A DNA stretch of 64,000 nt, taken from positions 101,095 through 165,094 of the forward strand of contig NZ_LBJC01000015.1 of the NCBI RefSeq assembly GCF_004114535.1. The letters are read 5' to 3'. Positions within the stretch are counted from its first letter, which is position 1. Each line of letters starts with the position of its first letter. The position numbers and the translations under genes are program-made. The notes under the pieces were generated by a model. The model had not been told where the DNA came from. It saw only the letters and a list, made by a program, of their open reading frames with translations, and did not search any database. Positions 63,942-64,000 of this stretch are shown in pieces. This stretch comes from Bradyrhizobium nanningense. GTDB taxonomy: Bacteria > Pseudomonadota > Alphaproteobacteria > Rhizobiales > Xanthobacteraceae.

Positions 63942-63999
63942 GCAAAGCCGCTCGCGAAGCGCGCCCCTACATAGCGCCGTAGCGAGCGAGCGGCTTTGC
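63942..63999. repeat. 14-bp perfect inverted repeat with 30-base spacer at the window edge
   Basis: GCAAAGCCGCTCGC at 63942-63955 pairs with GCGAGCGGCTTTGC at 63986-63999; the spacer itself can add pairing (GCGCG/CGTAGCG). It could be a terminator, an intergenic palindromic repeat or the end of a mobile element. The window stops right after it, so its setting cannot be judged. Confidence 0.75.
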
Positions 64000-64000
64000 G

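Larger units (their letters stand above)
63627..64000. other. Right-edge non-coding region
   Basis: About 370 bases with no credible gene; it holds a tandem 17-bp repeat and ends in a large inverted repeat, both listed separately. Confidence 0.5.

Noticed and set aside
1..64000. CRISPR array, rRNA genes, nod/nif genes, complete insertion sequences
   Set aside because: Looked for on both strands; no regularly spaced repeats, no rRNA-like segments, no symbiosis genes, and no intact transposase were found.

Overview
The window looks like a piece of chromosome from a Bradyrhizobium-type alphaproteobacterium (Nitrobacteraceae). The basis is high-GC codon usage in most genes, a DUF3551-type small secreted protein (19.4-19.7 kb), a 67-residue SANT-like small protein and an 84-residue Asn/Ser/Tyr-rich secreted protein of kinds familiar from Bradyrhizobium, an alphaproteobacterial CAT-anticodon tRNA, and many ABC/TRAP uptake operons. 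The genus is an inference; no rRNA or housekeeping marker is present. No nod or nif gene is seen.

Region 1 (1-2.4 kb): a coupled two-gene operon on the minus strand runs off the left edge. It encodes a lysine/ornithine N-hydroxylase and a cupin fused to a methionyl-tRNA-synthetase-like domain. This is the arrangement of the hydrazine-forming (N-N bond) machinery known from actinobacterial natural-product clusters.

Region 2 (2.4-10.5 kb): a degenerate tRNA-Arg, a tyrosine integrase and a decayed DUF1016 gene mark a mobile island. It carries a five-gene type III CBASS operon (CD-NTase, HORMA, TRIP13-like ATPase, a SLOG plus deoxyribosyltransferase/TIR-like effector, and a DEDDh exonuclease), all genes touching or overlapping. 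A divergent XRE-ImmA/IrrE regulator is followed by a PIN nuclease that lacks a normal start codon.

Region 3 (11.2-21.6 kb): a seven-gene sulfur-scavenging operon: dimethyl-sulfone monooxygenase SfnG, a complete Liv-type ABC importer and an acyl-CoA-dehydrogenase-family flavoenzyme. A decayed SfnB-like gene lies further upstream.

Region 4 (21.9-41.7 kb): a tRNA(CAT), a decayed methyltransferase, unrecognised membrane-associated proteins and a PIN-like protein lead into a second defence island. It holds a 1350-residue STAND NTPase with an N-terminal Cap4-type nuclease (Avs-like), a divergent AddB/AddA-like helicase-nuclease pair, and a Gabija-type OLD nuclease/UvrD helicase operon that begins with a small translationally coupled gene.

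Region 5 (43.2-63.6 kb): catabolic and uptake modules. These are a sugar ABC importer with an SMP-30 lactonase; a TRAP importer with a two-subunit transketolase, an SDR and a divergent LysR regulator; and a BMP-type ABC importer with a DapA-like lyase and a frameshifted methylmalonate-semialdehyde dehydrogenase, governed by a divergent FadR-type regulator with a clear palindromic operator. The right edge ends in a large inverted repeat.
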